DNA of 64,000 nucleotides, from positions 1-64,000 of the forward strand of contig JAWLHK010000024.1 of NCBI GenBank assembly GCA_041690355.1, in the 5' to 3' direction. Position 1 is the first letter of the stretch, and each line of letters starts with the position of its first letter. This document shows positions 51,452 to 60,105 of this stretch, in pieces. The DNA is from JAWLHK01 sp041690355 [NCBI: bacterium]. Its GTDB lineage: Bacteria > J088 > JAWLBW01. Below the pieces are notes generated by a model. The model was not told where the DNA came from and did not search any database. It saw only the letters and a list, made by a program, of their open reading frames with translations. The position numbers and the translations under genes were made by a program.

Positions 51452-52902
51452 CGCTGCTCCCGCTCGAAGGTCTGCGCCACGAGAACGTACTCCACCAGCG
51501 CCCCGAGTTCGGCATCCGTAAGCCGCCCCTCGTAGGCAGGCATGGGCGTTCCCCGCTCGGGCTCGAGCACGAATTCGCGAATCTCCTTGCGGCTCAACCG
51601 CTCGTCACTGCGGGCGAAATCGGGGCCGACCTTGCGCCCATCGCCGGCCACCGCATGACAGCTCGTGCACCCCTTGTCGGCGAAGAGCTGCCGGCCACGC
51701 TCGGCCAGTTCGGTCAACTCGATACCGGGCGGCACCGTTGGGGGCTGCTCGCGTGGCCAGCCGGTCCACGGAGACTGGATGCGAATTTCGGACAGGACAA
51801 CGAGCAGCGCGGCGGTGACCACGATGGCCCCCGAGAAAATCGGCCGCTTGCGCACGCCGCGCCAGGGTGAGCGATCGAGCAACGGCAGGAGCAGCAGAAA
51901 TCCCAGCACGAAAAGCGGAAGCAGCACGACGATCGGCACCGCCAGCCAGGGCGGGAGCAGCGCAATCATGGTGCTGTACCAGGCGTACCACCACTCCTCC
52001 ATGGGGAACACCGTTTCGACGAGATTCGCTTCGGGGTTCGGCAGGGGCGGACCCAGGATCACGGCCAGGGCCACGGCCACGAGAAAGACGACGAGTGCCA
52101 TGCCCCCCGACTTGGCCGTCGTTTCGGGAAAGAACATCTCGCCGTATTTGTCGGAATGTTTCTGTTCGTCATAGAGCCTGCGCTGCGCCTCGGCCGACGG
52201 CACCGGCTCGCGCCGCTCGCGCAGCGAGGTCGTGCCGTGCAGCACGACGAGATACAGGTGCCATCCGGCCAGCGCGAGCAGCAGCAAGGGGATCATCACG
52301 ACGTGCACGCTGAAGAACCGGCTCAGGGTGCGCGCGCCGATTTCGGTGCCCCCCTGCACGATGATCGCCAGTTCGTCGCCCAGCAGCGGAACCCGGTTGA
52401 ACATGTGCAGCACGACGCGGATGGCGTACATCGCCCGGGTATCCCAGCGCAGCACGTATCCGGTAAAGGCCATCGTCAATACGAGCACGAACATGCCCAC
52501 GCCGACGTAGTACGTCCCCTCTCGAGGCGACTTGTAGCCGCCGACGAGCAGGATGCGGAACAGGTGTGAGAAGAGCATGACGACCATGAGGCCGGCCGTC
52601 CAGTAGTGCAGTCCGCGAATGAAGTTCCCCAGCGGCTGCTCGCGCGTGATGGCGACGACGCTGTCGAAGGCCGTGTCGGGCGAGGGGGAGTAGGTGAGCG
52701 TCATGAGGGCGCCGGTGGCGACCATGACGCCGAGCAGGGTCAGGAGGGTGGCGCCATCGCCGTAGTACCACGATCCCTTGGCCACCCTGCGATCGAGAAA
52801 GTGCCGCCAGACCGGACCCAGCCCGAACCGGTCGACGACCCACCGGCGGCTGCGTTCTGCCTGCTGCAACGCCCGTCTGCGAATGGCCGAAAGCACATGC
52901 AC
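51448..52902 (-). CDS. cytochrome b6-type / cytochrome c fusion of a bc complex
   Basis: A 484-residue membrane protein. Eight helices carry heme b His pairs in HYWTAGLMVVMLFSH and SVHVVMIPLLLLALAGWHLYL; the latter pair is spaced by 14 residues, as in b6-type chains rather than mitochondrial cytochrome b. The subunit IV-like part contains EEWWYAWYS. The C-terminus has a heme c site CTSCH (about residue 418) and a Met ligand in PMPAYEG. It therefore joins b, IV and c in one chain. It is followed by subunit II with a 4-nt overlap. Confidence 0.9.
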   Translation of the reverse strand: MHVLSAIRRRALQQAERSRRWVVDRFGLGPVWRHFLDRRVAKGSWYYGDGATLLTLLGVMVATGALMTLTYSPSPDTAFDSVVAITREQPLGNFIRGLHYWTAGLMVVMLFSHLFRILLVGGYKSPREGTYYVGVGMFVLVLTMAFTGYVLRWDTRAMYAIRVVLHMFNRVPLLGDELAIIVQGGTEIGARTLSRFFSVHVVMIPLLLLALAGWHLYLVVLHGTTSLRERREPVPSAEAQRRLYDEQKHSDKYGEMFFPETTAKSGGMALVVFLVAVALAVILGPPLPNPEANLVETVFPMEEWWYAWYSTMIALLPPWLAVPIVVLLPLFVLGFLLLLPLLDRSPWRGVRKRPIFSGAIVVTAALLVVLSEIRIQSPWTGWPREQPPTVPPGIELTELAERGRQLFADKGCTSCHAVAGDGRKVGPDFARSDERLSRKEIREFVLEPERGTPMPAYEGRLTDAELGALVEYVLVAQTFEREQR

Positions 52903-52908
52903 GCTCGT

Positions 52909-53382
52909 TCACGTCATGGGTGGCAGGGATAGGAGATCGATCTCGAGAATATCGTCACGGATGCGGTTCGCGTACCGGTAGAGCGGGCGGCTCGGGGGCC
53001 CGGCCCGGGGGTTGCCTTCCTTGTCGAAGATCCCCCCATGGCAGGGGCAGAAGAACCACTCGCTCCCCGGGTCCCAGTTGACCGGGCAGCTGAGATCGGT
53101 GCAATTGCGCGAGTAGACCACGGTTTCGGCCGCCGTGGGACGCCACACGAAGACCGCCTTTTCCCGCAAGGCGCTGGCCTCATCCCCACGGGGGACCGGA
53201 ACGACGGCGCGGGTCACGGGACCGACGGGAAAGGAAGCGAGCGGCCCCACGGGCTGCCACCACTCCTTGCGTCGCTCGAGCGCCGGCGCGATTCCAAAAA
53301 TGAGCGCGGGAATTCCGAGGACGCCGGCCGTGACGACCCCGATACCCTGCACGAAGCCGATGAGCAGTTTTCGCCGTTCCAC
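52909..53382 (-). CDS. Rieske iron-sulfur protein with CTD variant of the first box
   Basis: A 157-residue membrane-anchored Rieske protein, first gene of the bc/oxidase operon. An N-terminal helix (LLIGFVQGIGVVTAGVLGIPALIF) anchors it. The second box CPCHGG (112-117) is normal, but the first box reads CTDLSC (94-99) where almost all Rieske proteins have CTHxGC, so the first His ligand is Asp96. The start codon is GTG at 53382; TAACTT (53389-53394) ends 6 nt before it with TTGTCC at -35. It should carry electrons from quinol to cytochrome c if the cluster is bound. Confidence 0.88.
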   Translation of the reverse strand: MERRKLLIGFVQGIGVVTAGVLGIPALIFGIAPALERRKEWWQPVGPLASFPVGPVTRAVVPVPRGDEASALREKAVFVWRPTAAETVVYSRNCTDLSCPVNWDPGSEWFFCPCHGGIFDKEGNPRAGPPSRPLYRYANRIRDDILEIDLLSLPPMT

Positions 53383-53388
53383 CTGGGC

Positions 53389-53417
53389 AAGTTAGCACCG
53401 TGCGCCGTGGCGGACAA
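53389..53417 (-). promoter_or_regulatory. candidate leaderless promoter of the bc/oxidase operon
   Basis: Minus strand TTGTCC (53412-53417), 17-bp spacer, TAACTT (53389-53394), ending 6 nt before the GTG start of the Rieske gene. Confidence 0.45.
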
Positions 53418-53469
53418 GGGGGGACGGGGGGGACCTTTGTTCACAACAACGATCTATAGTGGACGAAAG

Positions 53470-53659
53470 GCAGTAAGCACTGAGCGCTGAGCGCCGAGCA
53501 GGCAATGTGCCAACCTGCTTCACCGAAGCGCGGATGGCGAGAACAGGGTTAGCGGAATCTCACAATTCCAGCCGGCACCTGTTCCCTGTTCTGGACAGCA
53601 CTGATAATAAATCGCAAATCGTCAATTCGTCACTCTTCACTCGTCACTCGTCACTTCTC
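53470..53659. repeat. heptad repeats abutting the DUF2254 start
   Basis: 53472-53502 is a RAGCRCT/GAGCGCC array, about 53579-53597 has CCTGTTC CCTGTTC, and 53610-53657 is AATCGTC/ACTCGTC. The last array ends 5 nt before the ATG at 53663 and leaves no room for a normal Shine-Dalgarno sequence. Confidence 0.8.
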
Positions 53660-53662
53660 CGC

Positions 53663-55000
53663 ATGGGTCCGCTGCTGCTCAAGGTCTGGCTCCGGGTGCG
53701 GGACAGTTTCTGGTTCCTGCCCCTGCTGATCGCGCTCGCCTCCGTGGGGCTCGCCGCTGCCCTGATCCTCCTCGACGAAATCCGCGACGAAGAATACGCC
53801 GACGCGCCGTGGTGGTTCTACACGGGGAGCGCCGACGGCGCGCGTGATATCCTGGCGACCCTCGCCGGATCGATGATCACCGTAGCCGGTGTCATCTTTT
53901 CGACGACGCTGGTCGCGCTGACGCTCGCGTCGAACCAGTATGGGTCGCGGGTGCTTCGCAACTACACGCGCGATCGCGCGAACCAGCTCGTGCTCGGGAC
54001 GTTCATCGGCAGCTTTCTCTACGCCCTGCTGACCCTGTTGTCGGTGCGGGGCGAGACCTCTACGTTCATTCCCCAGATCGCCATCACGGTCGCCATCGCG
54101 TATGCGCTGACGGCCTTCGTCATGCTCATCTATTTCTTCCACCACATTTCAGAGAGTCTGCAGGCCGAGAACATCGTCGCCAGCGTGGCCGAGGATCTGC
54201 ACCATGCCGTCCGGCACCATTACCCGACCGGCATCGGCAAGCCTCCGCCGAAGGGCCCGCAGACCGACGCGCATGCCTCCCGCGCGAAGGAGGCCGAAGA
54301 CGCAGCGCCGGTGCACGCAAGCCGGGCCGGATACCTGCAGGCCATCGACGGCTCACGGCTCATGCACCTGTGTTCCCGGCACGATCTCCTTCTGCGCATC
54401 CTGGTCCGGCCGGGAAATTTCATTTTCCACGGGGTCGAGCTGTGCCGCGTGTCGCCCGGCAAGGCGCTGACGCCGGAACTGGCCGGGGCACTGAGAGAAA
54501 CGTTCATCTACGGAAGCCAGCGCACGGCAGTCCAGGACGTCGCCTTTCCCCTTCTGCAACTCGTCGACGTGGCCCTGATCGCCCTCTCGCCCTCAATGAA
54601 CAAGCCGCACACAGCGATTTCCTGCGTCGACCGGATTGGCGCAGGGATCAACCATCTGGCGGCACACGAACTCGATTCTCCCTGGCGGCTCGACGACCAG
54701 GGGACCCTGCGCGTGATTGCGCAACCCCGCACCTTCGAAGAGCTGTGCGAAATCGCCTTCAGGCAACTGCGGGAGAATGCCGGACGTCAGCTGCACGTGC
54801 TCGTACGCCTGATGGAAATTTTTGAGGAGATTCTGCGCCAGTGCAGCGATGAGAGCCGACGAAGCGCCATCCGCCGGCAGGCCCGGCTGGCCTTCGACGC
54901 GGGCATGCGCGACCTGGTCGAGCCCGAAGATCGCTCCGTCCTTCGCACCGCCTATGCGCGTTTGTGTTCTCCCGTACCGGTCGCGCCGAAGGAGAAATAG
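53663..55000 (+). CDS. DUF2254 integral membrane protein
   Basis: A 445-residue membrane protein of the DUF2254 family, function unknown. About four hydrophobic segments occupy residues 10-180 (FWFLPLLIALASVGLAAALILL, GSMITVAGVIFSTTLVALTLA, VLGTFIGSFLYALLTLLSV, IAITVAIAYALTAFVMLIYFF), followed by a large cytosolic domain. A heptad repeat array ends just before the ATG, which is chosen because the longer frame upstream is repeat-derived. Confidence 0.85.
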   Translation: MGPLLLKVWLRVRDSFWFLPLLIALASVGLAAALILLDEIRDEEYADAPWWFYTGSADGARDILATLAGSMITVAGVIFSTTLVALTLASNQYGSRVLRNYTRDRANQLVLGTFIGSFLYALLTLLSVRGETSTFIPQIAITVAIAYALTAFVMLIYFFHHISESLQAENIVASVAEDLHHAVRHHYPTGIGKPPPKGPQTDAHASRAKEAEDAAPVHASRAGYLQAIDGSRLMHLCSRHDLLLRILVRPGNFIFHGVELCRVSPGKALTPELAGALRETFIYGSQRTAVQDVAFPLLQLVDVALIALSPSMNKPHTAISCVDRIGAGINHLAAHELDSPWRLDDQGTLRVIAQPRTFEELCEIAFRQLRENAGRQLHVLVRLMEIFEEILRQCSDESRRSAIRRQARLAFDAGMRDLVEPEDRSVLRTAYARLCSPVPVAPKEK

Positions 55001-55106
55001 CCCGGCCCACGGATAGGCACAGACCGCGCAAGATGGCCTGTCGACGAGCCGCGACCCTCGCATCGGCGCCGTCGAGGTGCGAAGGTGGCATTAGGAGGAG
55101 GCAGTT

Positions 55107-55322
55107 ATGCGCGGATTTACCATCTTTCTCGAGGTGCTGATTCTCATCGGCGCCCTGAACTGGGGTCTGATCGGCTTCTTCGAATTCAATCTCGTCGGAG
55201 CCATCTTCGGAGAGACTCTCTCGCGGATCATCTACGCGCTCGTCGGGTTGGCGGCGCTGTACGAGATCATCGCTTGGAAGCCGGTGCACAACCGACTTGC
55301 GTCGCCGGCACATGCCCGGTAG
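55107..55322 (+). CDS. DUF378-family small membrane protein
   Basis: A 71-residue protein with two helices and the family sequence ALNWGLIGFFEFNLVGAIFG. GGAGGAGG lies 5 nt before the ATG. Function unknown. It is followed by a strong terminator; no promoter was clear in the 106-bp spacer. Confidence 0.9.
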   Translation: MRGFTIFLEVLILIGALNWGLIGFFEFNLVGAIFGETLSRIIYALVGLAALYEIIAWKPVHNRLASPAHAR

Positions 55323-55344
55323 CGCATCGCCGGTTTAACTTCAG

Positions 55345-55377
55345 GTGGGAACGGGCTTACCCGCTCCCACTTTTTTT
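55345..55377 (+). terminator. intrinsic terminator of the DUF378 gene
   Basis: GTGGGAACGGG (55345-55355) / CCCGCTCCCAC (55360-55370) with one A/C mismatch, 4-nt loop, then seven T. Confidence 0.9.
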
Positions 55378-55413
55378 GTCTGCCGACTGCCGTCTGAAGA
55401 CTGACGACTGAAA
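55378..55413. repeat. heptad repeat, CTGACGA/CTGCCGA type
   Basis: Five units (CTGCCGA, CTGCCGT, CTGAAGA, CTGACGA, CTGAAAG) from the terminator to the convergent hydrolase stop. The reverse complement matches the 62.7-kb array. Confidence 0.75.
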
Positions 55414-55414
55414 G

Positions 55415-56623
55415 CTACCGCGCGCGCACGCTCTGCAACATGGTTCCGCTCATGCGCACCATGCGCCAGTCTCCCATCGGCGTTCCCTGCCCGCTGTTGA
55501 CGATCATGGCGAACGAAAGCCTGTGCTTCGGGTGGGCCCAGGCGCCCGACCCGCCGTAACCGAAGTGTCCGAACGCATGTTTCGAAACGCCGCGCGGCGT
55601 GCCGACCATGTGGTAGCCCATACGCCAGCGCATCGGGACAATGAGAACGTGATCGGGGCGGCGGCTCTGAATCTGTGTGGCGCGCTCCAGCGTCTTTTCT
55701 GAAAGCAGCCGCACGCCGTCGAGCTCGCCGCCGTTCGCCAGGCACCCGTAGAACCGGGCAAGGTCGCGCGCCGTGAACACGCCGTTCGCGGCCGGGATGC
55801 AGGCCATGATCGCGGCCGGCGACGAGAAATCGAAGCCGCCGATCCCCCGCGGCAGCAACGCCGCCTGAAACGGCTCGAAATCACTGGGGAAACCGGCCGC
55901 CCGCAAGGCCGTACGCATCGCGGCGCCCATGAGACGCATCCGCCGGCTTACCTTTCGCTTCCCCGCACGCGGTCCCCGCTCCCGGCGGACGGGGCGAATC
56001 AGCTCGGCCACGCGCGAAACCTGATTCCCGGGCACGCCGACGTAGAAGCCGTCAAGGCCCAGCGGTTCGGCAATTTCTTCTCGCACGAAGCGGGGAAAAG
56101 GCTTTCCGGTCACCCGGCGCACGATTTCTCCGGTCAGGAACCCGTACGTGAGCGCATGGTATGCATGCCGCTCCCCCGCCGGGTGGCGCGGCCGGGCGCG
56201 AGCCAGCCGACCGATCATGCCGTCCCAATCGAGCAGGTCTTCGGCCCGATCGATAAGCGAGCGCACATCGAAGAGCCCGGCTTCGTGGGCGAGAAGGTGG
56301 CGGATGCGGATCTCCCCCTTCCCCTCCTGCGCGAACTCGGGCCAGTAGCGCGCGACCGGGTCTTCATAGTCGATGAGCCCCCGGTCGGCCAGCATGTGCA
56401 CGGCGGTCGACGCGACCCCCTTCGTGGTGGAGTAGGAGACGCTCATGGTGTCGCGCTCCCACGTGTCGCCCGCCCGGTTGCGCACGCCCCCCCACAGGTC
56501 GACGACGAGCTTCCCCTGATGGTACGCGGCGATGGCCGCGCCGCCGGGGTGACTGCGGATCTGGGCCTCGAGGGCCGGGCGCAGGAGAGAGAACCGGGGA
56601 TCGAGAGTACCGTGAATGGACAT
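55415..56623 (-). CDS. serine beta-lactamase-related hydrolase
   Basis: A 402-residue class C beta-lactamase/esterase-type protein, no clear signal peptide. The SxxK site is S65-T-T-K68 (in SVSYSTTKG), the Tyr region is HAYHALTYGF, and HFGYGGSG near the C-terminus is the KTG-like box. Family members include esterases and D-amino-acid amidases, so lactam cleavage is not implied. ATG at 56623 follows GTAAGC; the frame upstream is Arg/Pro-rich. It lies 82 nt after the DUF1573-like gene and may be co-transcribed. Confidence 0.85.
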   Translation of the reverse strand: MSIHGTLDPRFSLLRPALEAQIRSHPGGAAIAAYHQGKLVVDLWGGVRNRAGDTWERDTMSVSYSTTKGVASTAVHMLADRGLIDYEDPVARYWPEFAQEGKGEIRIRHLLAHEAGLFDVRSLIDRAEDLLDWDGMIGRLARARPRHPAGERHAYHALTYGFLTGEIVRRVTGKPFPRFVREEIAEPLGLDGFYVGVPGNQVSRVAELIRPVRRERGPRAGKRKVSRRMRLMGAAMRTALRAAGFPSDFEPFQAALLPRGIGGFDFSSPAAIMACIPAANGVFTARDLARFYGCLANGGELDGVRLLSEKTLERATQIQSRRPDHVLIVPMRWRMGYHMVGTPRGVSKHAFGHFGYGGSGAWAHPKHRLSFAMIVNSGQGTPMGDWRMVRMSGTMLQSVRAR

Positions 56624-56705
56624 GCTTACATTGTCCTGGCGTTCTCCCACGGACGCAACGGCCTGGGCGGAAGCGTGCTGCTTTGTCGCTTCGATTTTTC
56701 GCTGC

Positions 56706-57368
56706 TCAGCGGGGCGTGACCAGGATGGGGACCGCATTGCGGAGCGGATCGTCGGTCCATACGGTAACCACCGCCATACCGGCGCCGGGTGCAGGCTTCC
56801 CCTGCACGCGGACCTGCCATCGCCCCTCGGCGACGCGACTCCACGACGCCGACAGCCACGGCTGCGGCACGGTCACGCCCGTCACCGAGGACGCACCGAA
56901 GTTGCGGCGGACCACAGTGGTCACGGGTTCGGTTCCGCCCAGGGCAACGCTGTCGGGGAGCGCTTCGAATACGGGAACGATGTTCACGAGGTAGCGCACG
57001 GTCAATGCGGGCGAGGTCGCGCCCTCTTCATAGAGGGCGATCGTGCGTTCGAGCGGTCCCGCTAGCCCCTGGGGGTCGAGCTGCACGGCCAGGTGTTGCA
57101 TGGCGCCCGGGGTGAAGCGCTTGTCCCGCAGCGAGGGGATGGAGCAGTGACATCCGGCCTCGATGCGGCCGATCACGACATCGCGGTCCGCCACGTTGCG
57201 GAGGGGAATGTAGAAGGTCGGCCGATCGGTTTCGTGTACGCGGCCCGCATGAAACGGCGCCTCCGGCTGCTCCAGGGGGCCCGCCGCAGCCGGCGCGGCC
57301 AGCGCGGCAGAGAACGCCAGACAGACGAGAACGATGTGTTTCCCTTTGCGGTCGGCGAGGTCCCGCAT
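56706..57368 (-). CDS. DUF1573-like periplasmic protein
   Basis: A 220-residue exported protein. The signal peptide ends in AAPAAAG. A beta-sandwich (ASH-like) domain carries GRIEAGCHCSIPSL, with the Cys pair typical of DUF1573 proteins, and a second similar half (FGASSVTGVTVPQPWLSASW). Function unknown. ATG at 57368 opens the signal peptide and lies 7 nt after the thioredoxin-like gene. Confidence 0.78.
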   Translation of the reverse strand: MRDLADRKGKHIVLVCLAFSAALAAPAAAGPLEQPEAPFHAGRVHETDRPTFYIPLRNVADRDVVIGRIEAGCHCSIPSLRDKRFTPGAMQHLAVQLDPQGLAGPLERTIALYEEGATSPALTVRYLVNIVPVFEALPDSVALGGTEPVTTVVRRNFGASSVTGVTVPQPWLSASWSRVAEGRWQVRVQGKPAPGAGMAVVTVWTDDPLRNAVPILVTPR

Positions 57369-57375
57369 GAGCCGA

Positions 57376-57948
57376 TCACTTCCCCTTCTTCCGTTCCGGC
57401 GCCTTGGAGCCGAGTGCGGCATTGAGCGACTTGCGCACATGGTCCATCGGCGTCACGCCGATCAGCGGCGCGGCGGCAAGGTAGCCGTCCCGATCGAAAA
57501 TGAGCGAGACGGGAAACGCGCGGCGGAACTGGTAGGCCTCCCGAAGGAGCTCGAAGTTGAACCACTCTTCATCGAGCAGCATCTGGAAGTCGAGTTTGTG
57601 CGTCCGGGCCCAGGCGCTGGCGTCGTCCTGCGAGTTGCCGACGTTCATGTAGAGAAACTGTACGGGCTTGCCCGCATATTCCTTGCGCAGCTTCTTGATG
57701 TCGGGAATCTCGTCGACACAAGCCTTGCAGGGGATCGTGAACATGATCAACATCAGCGCCTTGCGCGATTCCGGCGGCACGAACGAATTCTCGCCCAGGA
57801 CCTCGCTCAGGTTGAACAGGTTCCCCTCCAGATCGACGGCGACGAGGTCGGGGGCCGGCTTGCCGCGGTCCTTTCCCGCCGCTTCGAGCGGCAGCGGAAT
57901 CAGGGCGAGTGCCGAAAAGAGGACCATAGAGGAAATCAGATGTTTCAT
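57376..57948 (-). CDS. TlpA/redoxin-type thioredoxin-fold protein
   Basis: A 190-residue exported thioredoxin-like protein: signal peptide, then KPAPDLVAVDLEGNLFNLSE typical of the redoxin/AhpC-TSA superfamily, active site IPCKAC (CxxC), and a C-terminal VTPMDHVRKSL. It acts in the periplasm on Cys pairs, maybe those of the neighbouring DUF1573-like protein, which is inference. It overlaps the lipoprotein gene by 4 nt and is followed by the DUF1573-like gene. Confidence 0.83.
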   Translation of the reverse strand: MKHLISSMVLFSALALIPLPLEAAGKDRGKPAPDLVAVDLEGNLFNLSEVLGENSFVPPESRKALMLIMFTIPCKACVDEIPDIKKLRKEYAGKPVQFLYMNVGNSQDDASAWARTHKLDFQMLLDEEWFNFELLREAYQFRRAFPVSLIFDRDGYLAAAPLIGVTPMDHVRKSLNAALGSKAPERKKGK

Positions 57949-59456
57949 CGCCGGCGGCCTCCTTGCAGCGGGTTCAGAACAGAGTGAAAGGCGGCATCGC
58001 AGCCGCTCATGGCCACGGCCTGGCGGATGGCGAGCGTCCGATTTCCGCCGGCTCCGGAGAGTGCCGACGAGCATTGCGGATCGTCGGAGCCGAGGCGCGA
58101 GAGCTCGCGCCCGTCGACCAGGGAGACGACCTGCATCCCGAATTCCCCTTCGAACGTATGGAGATTCGGGGTCAAGGCCGTGTCGACCGACGACTCGATC
58201 ACCGAGCGCACGGCGATGCCGAAGCCGCGGCGGCGCAGTTCGGCGTTCCCCTCGTTGCCGCGCAGGCCCTTTCGGCTTCCGCGCTCGATGCGCACATACC
58301 CGGCCTGCTGCACCGTCGCGGCCAGCCGGCTCTCGATGTCGGCCTTGAGTTCGGCGGGTAGCCCCCCTTCCACGGCGGAATCGTCGACGAGCACGACGAC
58401 CGGCAGGACCCGTTCACCGGGGACGACGTTTGCCGTCAGGCGCAAGGTCGGGGCCGCAATACCCGCAGCGGAGGCCGCCTCCCCGGCGATCGTGATGACA
58501 AAGCCGGCTTCGCCCTCGTACCCGCCGTCGTCCTCGAGCTGCACGATGCCGCGGCCTCGGCTATCGGTGCGCGCCTGCGCGACCACGCGGAGGCGCGGCT
58601 CCTCGGCGCGAACCTCGAAGGGAACGCCGGCGGCGGTGAGCAGACGGCCGCCCGCATCGCGAAACCCGACGACGAACTGCGGCGGCGAATCCGATTCCAC
58701 GCCGGCGGCCAGGACGAAGCGATCGCCCTCGCGGCGCACCTGGAGAGAAGACACCAGGCCGGCAAGGCGCCGGCGGGCATCTTCAACGGACTGCCGGAGT
58801 CCCGCGAGGCGCTCGGCCGGAAGCATGCCGTACTTCTCGAGAACCGTGGAGCGCTCCACGGCTTTCGCGTAGGCAACGAATGCCGAACCCACATCACCGC
58901 GCTTCAGCGCCGCACTGGCATGCGTCAGGTCGGCCCGGGCTTCGGACGCTTCGGCGTCGACGATCGCCCCGGTCGTGCGCTCGTAATCGGCGCGCGAAAA
59001 CGGAACGCGCACCCAGACGGTCTGAAAGCGCGCGCCATTCTCTTCGTACAGTTCCCAATAGGTTTCAAAGCGGCGCCGATCCAGCTGCAGCGTGTGCTGG
59101 CCGCCCAGCTTGAGCTCAACACGGATATCCTGGCGGCCCGTGCTGTCGGAGTCTTCCGTATACCGGCTGTCGACCTCGACGCCGAGCCAGTGCACGATGC
59201 CGTCAACGGCCTGCGCGGTTGCCTGCCGTACGGCCTCGTCTTCCGGTCCGTTCCAGATGGACGAGCGTACGCGAACATAGTTGCTGCGCCCGACGAAGTA
59301 CCCGTTCCCCTCCCCCTGCGCGGCTTCGATCCACGCCGGCCGTGGACCCGACCGTTCGAGAAGCGCGCCTCCTGCAGGCTTTCCCGTGTGCGCACAGGCA
59401 GCCAGAAGGAAAAATGCTCCCAGAGCACACGAATGATACAGGGCACGGATGGACAT
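57945..59456 (-). CDS. LPP20-like lipoprotein
   Basis: A 503-residue lipoprotein (lipobox LLAAC, Cys about 21). The N-terminal 150 residues (RPAWIEAAQGEGNGYFVGRSNYV... through DGIVHWLGVEVDS) resemble the LPP20 domain. A short helical region with ALKRGDVGSAFVAYAKAVER follows (about 180-260), then beta-rich domains (about 265-400). Promoter is strong; the gene is followed by the thioredoxin-like gene with a 4-nt overlap. Outer-membrane lipoprotein is likely, role unknown. Confidence 0.8.
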   Translation of the reverse strand: MSIRALYHSCALGAFFLLAACAHTGKPAGGALLERSGPRPAWIEAAQGEGNGYFVGRSNYVRVRSSIWNGPEDEAVRQATAQAVDGIVHWLGVEVDSRYTEDSDSTGRQDIRVELKLGGQHTLQLDRRRFETYWELYEENGARFQTVWVRVPFSRADYERTTGAIVDAEASEARADLTHASAALKRGDVGSAFVAYAKAVERSTVLEKYGMLPAERLAGLRQSVEDARRRLAGLVSSLQVRREGDRFVLAAGVESDSPPQFVVGFRDAGGRLLTAAGVPFEVRAEEPRLRVVAQARTDSRGRGIVQLEDDGGYEGEAGFVITIAGEAASAAGIAAPTLRLTANVVPGERVLPVVVLVDDSAVEGGLPAELKADIESRLAATVQQAGYVRIERGSRKGLRGNEGNAELRRRGFGIAVRSVIESSVDTALTPNLHTFEGEFGMQVVSLVDGRELSRLGSDDPQCSSALSGAGGNRTLAIRQAVAMSGCDAAFHSVLNPLQGGRRR

Positions 59457-59567
59457 GTGGACCGCCTGACGTCAAAAAAAAGAGGCCGGAAGGACGGCGG
59501 AAAACGCTCCGCGGGGCTCGATTGCCCGGGAGGGAAACGGCGCCGAAGCCCTCGGTGAATCGAGGGA

Positions 59568-59596
59568 ATTATAGCAGCGCAGCGGGGGTGTCGCAA
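59568..59596 (-). promoter_or_regulatory. promoter of the LPP20-like operon
   Basis: Minus strand TTGCGA (59591-59596), 17-bp spacer, TATAAT (59568-59573). The leader is about 105 nt and holds a hairpin (CCCTCG/CGAGGG, 59549-59566) near the start of transcription and a T-rich run 18-26 nt before the ATG. Confidence 0.65.
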
Positions 59597-59657
59597 AGCG
59601 AGCGTCCGGTATCCTTAACGCACGGATCGGGCCGCCGCATCAGCAGATTCGCACGGT

Positions 59658-60056
59658 CTACCGAGGTGGCCACATCTGTGCGCTCGTCCGGCGGATATTC
59701 TCGACGACCGCATCCATGCCGCACGCCGATTCGGCCGCCTGCGAACTCAGGATCGTTCCGGTCTTGAGGGACTTGACGCGCATGGTCAGCAGGCAGGTTG
59801 AACCGAGCTTTTCAAGTTCACCCTCGTTCATCAGGGCTGCATCACGAACAGACGCGTCGACGACCTTGAGTCCCGGCAGCGCGGAAAGCTCCTGCGCCAT
59901 CTCGTTCGTCAGCGCGCGGCGAAACGCCTCCAGGGCGGGGAGACCTTCGGTTATCTGAATGTCAAAGAAGAGAAGCGTCTTCGCCTTCTCCTGGGCCCCG
60001 GCGGGGGCCGCGGCGAGAATAACGGCCACGGCAATAAGCGATAATCGCAACAACAT
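59658..60056 (-). CDS. small secreted protein, paralogue of the next gene's N-terminus
   Basis: A 132-residue exported protein (signal peptide MLLRLSLIAVAVILAAAPAGAQ). The mature part shares its layout with the first 150 residues of the 60106-61734 protein: LLFFDIQ near the start, DAxxRDA(L/A)L, GSxC(L/G)L(T/S)(M/L)xxKSxKTG and a late Cys. It is therefore a truncated or duplicated paralogue. Function unknown. It follows that gene by 49 nt and is probably in its operon. Confidence 0.75.
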   Translation of the reverse strand: MLLRLSLIAVAVILAAAPAGAQEKAKTLLFFDIQITEGLPALEAFRRALTNEMAQELSALPGLKVVDASVRDAALMNEGELEKLGSTCLLTMRVKSLKTGTILSSQAAESACGMDAVVENIRRTSAQMWPPR

Positions 60057-60105
60057 GGATGCACCCGTCGACACGGCGACGCCCTCTCTCATACGCGCGT
60101 GAACT

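Noticed and set aside
53507-53662. Upstream extension of the DUF2254 gene
   Set aside because: The extra N-terminus is translated heptad repeat and has no family similarity.
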